A stretch of 64,000 nt of DNA, taken from contig CM068592.1 of the NCBI GenBank assembly GCA_035048485.1, positions 42,192,045 through 42,256,044 of the forward strand, written 5' to 3'. The translations under genes and the position numbers were made by a program. Under the pieces are notes generated by a model. That model was not told the DNA's origin. It ran no database searches and worked only from the letters and a program-made list of their open reading frames with translations. The DNA is from Pteria penguin. Taxonomy: Eukaryota; Mollusca; Bivalvia; Pterioida; Pteriidae. Every line of letters starts with the position of its first letter. Within the stretch, counting starts at the first letter, position 1. Below are positions 59,101-64,000 of this stretch, in pieces.

Positions 59101-61062
59101 TTTAAAAATATCTCAAATTAAACTTGCATTTATAAGTATTGCAACACACAGGAAGAATCCGTAATTTGGAGGAATTGCTCACATAATTTGGTTGTTTTAT
59201 GAACAAACATTATGTTATATAACTCAAAGATGACAGACACATGGGGAGTAACTCCAATTAATTTTTAAGTTATTACAACCTTTCAATAGGCCATGAAATT
59301 TTTTCTTCCATTTCGTTTTAAACACATTTATTTCCTTCTATATTTTCTTCTTCTTCATTTAGGCATCCAGTAAAATTTCATTACACTGAAGATTACTTAA
59401 TTACTGTGTGCAAGCGTGACCTGCTGTTTACACAAAAAATAGTAAGATGAAAAAAGGTGCTGATATTTACAAAAATGTGATTAAACTTTTCTCTGAATAT
59501 GATAAAGCTAGTGGACTGAATGATATAGTGTTGGAGTAAACTCCAGGTTATAATTGTATGTGTAAAAGTATGATGATTTGTATGTTTCTTTATATGTTTG
59601 GATTTGTCTGAATGTGAGTGGCTGTGTCTTTTGTCTGTGGCGTTCAGGACATGGTCGGATATAGTATGGTTATAAGCCATTGGATTATTTTGTAAAGAAT
59701 GATGAGTCAGTTTTGAGACGGCACTCCGCTAATATGGGCCACTGTAAGGTTGTTATCATGTCTCTATCACTGCCTGTATAATATTAATTAGTAAGATTTT
59801 GATCCAAGATACTTTAAGATGTATAACAGAGATGTTTTGAGAACTAAGACTATTTGTCCTTTTAAAAGAATTTGAAGAAAATTTAGTGGCACAGGAATTT
59901 AGGGTCAAAGTGATGCTATCTTTAATGAAGAGAGATTGATAGAAAGGATCAGGACCAGGAAAACACTTCCAAATTTGAAGTTTGGGCGACTATGTCCCGT
60001 CATATTAGATGAACTTATATATTGCCGAAACTGCCATTAATCAACTTAACAAGAAATACTGAAAAGTTTACAAGTGACAGACAATATACCTGATTCCAGA
60101 TATCTACGGAAATCGCACAGATTGCGGTAGAAATTATTTTCATATAAATCGAACAACACTTGGGTTTTCATTAGGAGGTGCAGTGATAATGACCGTTGGT
60201 CTCGTTCTAGGCTTAAGGTGTGAGTAGTGATACCTACGTCATAAGTTCAAATCCCACGGCACGACATTGGGGTCTGGTCTCTCGAAATGACCGTGTCCCG
60301 TGTCTTGTTTATCGCATGGGAATACATTGGGAGTGTAGATATTTTTAGATGTTGGACATGGTGAGCTGAGAATGCATCAGTTGCAAAAGACTGCATTGCA
60401 AAGCAGGTTGTTAACTTGATTTTTATGGGGGTGGGTAGGGGACACTCTGAAAACTGTTTCTGTGATACCTAGCCGAGAAAAGGTTTTCCACTCCTAAAAA
60501 CTGTTTGCACGGTTTAGATAGGATTAGACTCGTAATCAGTCCAACTATCAGGCCGTCAGACCACTGGAATATCGGACTGTAAGGTTGACCGTCTGTCGGA
60601 TTATCGGGCCGTCCGATTATTGGGCCGTTGGACTATCAGGCTGTCGGATTATTGGGCTGCCGGCTATCGGACCGCTGGACTATGTCAGGTCACCATCAAT
60701 TAACTGTCATAGGAATTATAATACATCCTAATATTGCTATTAATTGAAATTCACCATATCCTGCCGAGGTTACTCTTGTTTCTGAAATAATTAATTTCTC
60801 CAATTATTCAATGTCAGTTTCTCAGGTAACCCCGCCCCCCTTTTCCAAATATTTAAAAATTTTTACCTGTACTGTAGGTTCACAAGTTCCATTGACTTGA
60901 GTAAACATCTAGTGCGGCTTTTGTCACGCATTCATTGTAAAGCAAAACTGACATAAATCCACTTACCTGTACAACCACTGATGGAAGAACTGCGCTTGAA
61001 AACGAAATTACAATAAACAACAATAACATGTTTCTATCCAGCAACACTAAGCTTTCCGCCAT
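41145..61062 (-). CDS. GLB1: lysosomal acid beta-galactosidase (GH35)
   Basis: Removes terminal beta-galactose from gangliosides, keratan sulfate and glycoproteins in the lysosome. Coding exons: 61062-60967, 58632-58463, 57578-57428, 56906-56843, 56070-55976, 55546-55363, 53705-53650, 53403-53282, 52476-52320, 50830-50756, 49892-49803, 49102-48992, 47545-47411, 43802-43696, 41997-41886, 41438-41145. They total 2019 nt (672 aa), close to the 677 aa of human GLB1, with all phases matching. A hydrophobic signal peptide covers about residues 11-28. The barrel shows [21 protein letters not shown], the acid/base glutamate in VENEYGSY (E196) and the nucleophile in [14 protein letters not shown] (E276). 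[16 protein letters not shown] and NLGRYWP are also typical. The start is the first ATG before the signal peptide. Exon 3 carries a duplicated donor region and exon 11 is preceded by an array of its own acceptor. The gene appears intact. Confidence 0.97.
42165..43565. repeat. 48-bp minisatellite in GLB1 intron 14, split by a MITE
   Basis: The unit AAGTGTATATACACTGGCTA, CTCTGCAGAAATAAGCACTG, CACAGCAGT repeats about 9 times from 42165 to 42581 and once more at 43507-43565. The interruption is the MITE at 42582-43506. Confidence 0.9.
42582..43506. mobile_element. 925-bp MITE inserted at TA inside a minisatellite
   Basis: The ends are inverted: CCGTAATTTCTGGACTATAG at the left, and the same sequence reversed ending at 43506. 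TA lies on both sides (42580-42581 and 43507-43508). Removing the element plus one TA restores the repeat unit AAGTGTATATACACTGG exactly. The TA duplication suggests a Tc1/mariner or pogo type. No transposase frame is inside. Confidence 0.88.
44430..47155. repeat. 92-bp minisatellite, about 30 copies, with higher-order structure
   Basis: The unit contains CTCAATGTAGGCAGGGGAGG, AATGTACAGACTGAATATCA, GCTCTGTTGTTATATTACCA and ACATGGTGGGTAGAGAGAGC. The start of unit 1 (44441) and unit 2 (44533) are 92 bp apart. Rare variants recur together at offsets of 1193 bp (45085 and 46278) and about 918 bp (44681 and 45599), showing that blocks of about 13 and 10 units were duplicated. It lies wholly in GLB1 intron 13. 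Confidence 0.95.
47583..47672 (+). mobile_element. internally deleted SINE
   Basis: The head is AGGTGGCTCAGTGGATGAGG and the tail is GTGACATAAACCAATAATCA with AATC repeats. The middle seen in the copy at 12124 is missing. Confidence 0.7.
47925..48335. repeat. tandem repeat, unit about 38 bp, GLB1 intron 12
   Basis: Units of ACTGGTACATTTACCACTAC and CATACACCATTAAACCAT repeat about 9 times, broken by non-repeat sequence near 48100-48185. Confidence 0.85.
49875..50410 (-). repeat. 48-bp array that repeats the GLB1 exon 11 acceptor
   Basis: The transcribed-strand unit includes CTTTGTGTTCTACAG then GCAGGAACTGTACAAGAT. This is the 3' splice site and first 18 nt of exon 11, whose real border is 49893/49892. 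About 11 copies extend upstream into intron 10, with more decay farther away. Each 48-bp copy keeps frame, but decoys run into TGA after AGTVQDRL, so only the last acceptor gives the full protein. Confidence 0.9.
53733..54776. mobile_element. 1.04-kb MITE next to the GLB1 exon 7 acceptor
   Basis: The left end is CAGTCAACTCTCGTTACACC and the reversed right end is CAGTCAACTCTCGATACAAC. TA flanks both sides (53731-53732 and 54777-54778). Motifs with CACCGGCA recur near both ends. The left end sits 27 bp upstream of exon 7. TA duplication and CAGT termini suggest a pogo/Tigger type. Open frames near 53721-54101 are not transposase-like. Confidence 0.85.
54550..54645 (+). mobile_element. SINE 3' fragment inside the MITE
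   Basis: TTTAGTGTGACGTTAAACAA followed by CAAACAAACAAA matches the 3' ends of SINEs elsewhere in the window. Confidence 0.55.
56965..57185. repeat. short tandem repeat, unit about 24-26 bp, GLB1 intron 3
   Basis: AATCATATAAATCACTACAG with TCTAA or TCTCA is repeated about 9 times. Confidence 0.9.
57336..57481 (-). repeat. 63-bp duplication of the GLB1 exon 3 end and donor
   Basis: Unit 57419-57481 holds the exon segment for [18 protein letters not shown] and its donor GTAAGT. Unit 57356-57418 repeats it in the intron with few changes (GVEWDF-type end, donor GTATGT), and a 20-bp third piece follows. Since 63 is a multiple of three, use of the second donor (exon end 57365) would add 21 residues in frame. 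Confidence 0.93.
60185..60420 (+). mobile_element. possible tRNA-derived SINE
   Basis: CTAGGCTTAAGGTGTGAGTA and GTTCAAATCCCACGGCA resemble A and B boxes, followed by a body without a clear tail. It lies in GLB1 intron 1. Confidence 0.4.
60530..60690. repeat. degenerate tandem repeat, unit about 20 bp
   Basis: Variants of GGACTATCAGGCCGTC and GGATTATCGGGCCGTC repeat about 8 times. A related palindromic piece lies near 63080-63122 (ATAGTCGGACTATCGAACC). Confidence 0.65.
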
Positions 61063-61071
61063 TTTAGTAGA

Positions 61072-61103
61072 TCATGTGATACTGGCCGCCTCTAATCACG
61101 TGA
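61072..61103. promoter_or_regulatory. E-box pair: M-box TCATGTGA and CLEAR-like TCACGTGA
   Basis: TCATGTGA (61072-61079) and palindromic TCACGTGA (61096-61103) lie 10 and 34 bp upstream of the GLB1 start codon. In vertebrates TFEB/TFE3/MITF bind such sites (CLEAR elements) in lysosomal gene promoters. The sites are seen; their use in this animal is inference. Confidence 0.5.
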
Positions 61104-61799
61104 TATTCCGCGGCATTTATCATGAATCACACAACATGTGCATATGTACAGCTCAAGATGTTGCTTTAGGCCTAGTATAGGAAAAAAAAATCTGTTTATA
61201 TGCGAACAATGTAGACCTCACAACTTTAAGAATTGTCCGTCGAAAGAGATAGTTTGACATATCGTGTGGATTTACTGAGATCGGGGCCAACATTTGTATT
61301 GAGATTTTAGAATAAAAACTACGTCCTTCCACCGAATTATATTCAATTTCAGAGACACAGAGTACTTTCTATAATCTCTACCTACATGTAGCATCTTATA
61401 TCTAGACACAATGATTTATGGGACTTTTTTTCCAAAGAAATGTCCGAGAAGTACTAGTCCTATCCACGGTATCACACAATCAACATAAAATAACCAGGGA
61501 CGTATATAACACACGTCCCTGTAATAATAAACAAGTACAAAATTAATATATTTACACTGAAAGGCAAGATCAATAATTAAGATGACTAGTTAGCATTACC
61601 ATACTAAAAGGCAATAATTAAGAATTGAATAATTATCACTGCTATATGTTGATAAAATAATTATATCATAAAGAATGACATTGTGTATATATGTCTCTGA
61701 TTATAAAATAACATATTAATTCTAGCAATATTGCAAATTAAATTATACTGAAGCAAAGCAAAGTATGAAATCACAGGTCTGTCCAGTTTTTCTAACGTA
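61104..61799. other. upstream flank of GLB1, no gene seen
   Basis: Contains the hairpin CAGGGACGTATATAACACAC at 61495 and, at 61682-61699, a reversed hAT-like terminus (CAGAGACATATATACACA on the minus strand) that would be the right end of an element to its left. No coding exon. Confidence 0.5.
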
Positions 61800-62376
61800 C
61801 TGGTCCAGTAACAGTTCCCGGACGATTTTTGAAGTTTTCGGCAAACAACTTTTGCTACAGAAGACCAAAATTCAGTGAAGTTTGTTTAGTACAGTGCATG
61901 GTTTACCCATTATATGTATGGAACAAAGCCAAACTTAGGACAAAACTCATACATTTTAACCAAATATTTTATGCATTTTTAGGCTACTCCGAGGCTCCTT
62001 TTCGGCCATTTTTCCCGACTTCACTTTGATAGTTCCTGGACGATCTAGTCTACTGATGTTGTTAGGGGATTAAAAGATATGATATTTGATAAAGTCAAAG
62101 GTCGGTCTTTTATAAAAAATGCTTATAATGAAAAGTTTGCATCATTCGACCTTAAAAACTAATTTTAGGGTCATCATTGATCAAGAGCACCTTTTTCCGT
62201 GTATGGATATTGAAAGTATGTCCGAATGTGATAAAAAAAAAAGATAGAAGGCATAAATCAATTTTTTAAATATCATTTATTTTGTATAATAGATTTTGGA
62301 TGATTTCTTGCCCATTGTGCTCAAACCAGCAAAACGTCGGGGAACTGTTACTGTCCGGGAACTGTTTCAGTACCAG
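61800..62376. mobile_element. 577-bp MITE with CTGGTNC termini
   Basis: The left end is CTGGTCCAGTAACAGTTCCC and the reversed right end is CTGGTACTGAAACAGTTCCC. Both continue GGAC and are flanked by TA (61798-61799 and 62377-62378). No transposase frame inside. Confidence 0.8.
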
Positions 62377-64000
62377 TAAGGGCTAAAATATAAAAATATA
62401 TAAATTTTAAAAAATACAAAGAAAGATCAGATAAGGTAGTACAAAGCCTGTACAATGCATAAATGCAAAAGTTTAAAATCATAATGTTAGGTGTATTCTT
62501 TTGTCAATTAAATGACCGTCCTAAGTCGGTATCGTAATTGCACTACAATCAAATATTTTTGTAATGTGTTATATGTGCTAGTATATTATATATATTCATG
62601 TATTGTATAGCTCCATGGTGACTTCTGCCACATAACTGAGCCAGTAACTCCTCTTTTTTCTCGTATTAGAGTTGTCTCCCGTTTAACATCTTTAAATCGT
62701 AAAACAAATTTTACCTCGATATATCATATTCAATTTAATTAATCGATAAAGTAATACAAAACTATTTATTTTAACTAAAATATAATGTTATGTAATCAAA
62801 ATTGTTCTTTAAATATCAAAGTAAATAAAAATCATTAAATCTTTTTCACCTCCTTTTTATAGAAACCTTAGCTGACAGTTGCCATGTTGTGTACTGGGCG
62901 TCAATGACGTCCCCCATCTGTACTCTGGTTTCTCTTCAAACCACGCATAAATCTTTCGCCTTTTACTAAAGATTTCCGTGGAGAGGAACATTTAATGAGT
63001 CTTAAGACTTATTTTTCTAGCCCTGCTAACACCAGGGTAACAAATTCAAAAAAGCATTAGTTGAAATGTTGACGTCAGCTCGATAGTCCGAAGGTTCAAT
63101 AGTCGGACTATCGAACCGTCAGAATACAGAATTGCTCTGTCTCCTAATCAGCCTTTTATCAGGGCCCAAATGATATTAAGTCAGACAAATATATAAATTA
63201 CTTTTACATAAATATTACAAGCAAATAAGATATGCATATATAAGGACATGTAATAATAACCATAATATAATGAATGACTGTAAGTAAATTGTGATATAGT
63301 GATTTATTACAAATAGATCTTCTAAAATATATTAATGTGTGAAATCAGAGACATATATACACATATATATCAGTGGCGGATTTAGAAGGGGGGGGGGGGG
63401 CGGGGCCAGTTTCAGTTTATTTTATTCCGTATATCGAAAGATATATAGGATACAATTACAGTTACGAATATATGCAGTTAAATTTCTTGTTTTTTCACAT
63501 TTAGTGCAAATATACGTGTATGTATTTCAAATACAGAAATTAATAAAAGAAGTAGGCATACTTCTTTTATTAATTGTCTATTGTTTATTACAGTATAATC
63601 TTTGTATTCCGAATCTTGAGTAATCCGATATTCGTTTTACTCCGATGATGACAAAATTTGTTGGTCTAACACATTTTCCTATTAATTACATAGAGAATAA
63701 ATATAGAACATATATACCTTTTAATTTTCTGCACTATATGCGCATTTCGACAACTTATGTCTCTTCAGTGATGCTCGTAGCCGAGTGATTGGAATTCTCA
63801 AAATATATAAAAATATGGAGAGCAGTGTTGAAGCTAAAATGACCGAAAAGTGAACCAAAGAATCTATCTAAGGACAGAGCTATGCATGAAGGAGATACTC
63901 CTTAGTTTTAGAGTGATTTACTTAATTTGATGACTGAAAATTTAAAGTATATATTTCATGTCAGTACAAAAGCACTGAAAACTAGACTTATGATGCCCTC
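62377..64000. other. gene-free stretch with transposon ends
   Basis: No exon was recognised. At 63346 a hAT-like left terminus (CAGAGACATATATACACATA) begins, and at 63371 a CAGTGGCGGATTTAGAAGGG MITE terminus with a G homopolymer. TACAGTATAATCTTTGTATT at 63590 resembles a pogo-type end. Their partners are not visible and may lie outside the window. Confidence 0.45.
63731..63795 (-). repeat. dispersed repeat, copy 3 of 3
   Basis: The minus strand holds GAGCATCACTGAAGAGACAT and AAGTTGTCGAAATGCGCATA, matching 168-255 and 29572-29640. Confidence 0.6.

Overview
The window looks like nuclear DNA of a lophotrochozoan animal, most likely a bivalve mollusc. The sequence is AT-rich and intron-dense, with small GT-AG exons and many tRNA-derived SINEs that end in (AATC)n or (CAAA)n-type tails. 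It also holds MITEs and minisatellites. The species assignment is inference from protein character and repeat style. No bacterial, organellar or viral gene was seen.

Three gene units are supported, all on the minus strand. (1) Positions 1521-6787 hold a DNA transposon with about 35-bp terminal inverted repeats. It carries a four-exon gene (1743-6589) for a DDE-transposase-like protein with C-terminal zinc-binding motifs, broken by one frame change near 5650. A 453-bp MITE at 9452-9904 has the same termini. (2) Positions 12518-34507 hold a complete conventional kinesin heavy chain gene. Its 23 coding exons sum to 2919 nt, which is 972 codons plus stop, with all phases consistent. (3) Positions 41145-61062 hold a complete lysosomal acid beta-galactosidase (GH35) gene. 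Its 16 coding exons sum to 2019 nt, which is 672 codons plus stop.

Region by region: 1-1520 is dispersed and tandem repeat; 1521-6787 is the transposon; 6788-12517 is gene-poor with one MITE and one SINE and may include the kinesin 3' UTR; 12518-34507 is kinesin; 34508-41144 is intergenic, with small GC-rich MITEs, microsatellites and a 32-bp minisatellite; 41145-61062 is beta-galactosidase, with a 92-bp minisatellite about 2.7 kb long and three nested MITEs or large arrays; 61063-64000 is its promoter side plus transposon fragments.

The most unusual observation is that several tandem arrays contain the splice junctions of the adjacent exons. In kinesin intron 15 (17838-20395), an 80-bp array repeats the 5' splice site about 15 times and a 36-bp array repeats the 3' splice site about 17 times; almost the whole intron is tandem repeat. 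In beta-galactosidase a 63-bp duplication copies the end of exon 3 with its donor, and a 48-bp array copies the acceptor and start of exon 11. Kinesin and beta-galactosidase are otherwise ordinary housekeeping genes with no evident functional link; they are simply neighbours.
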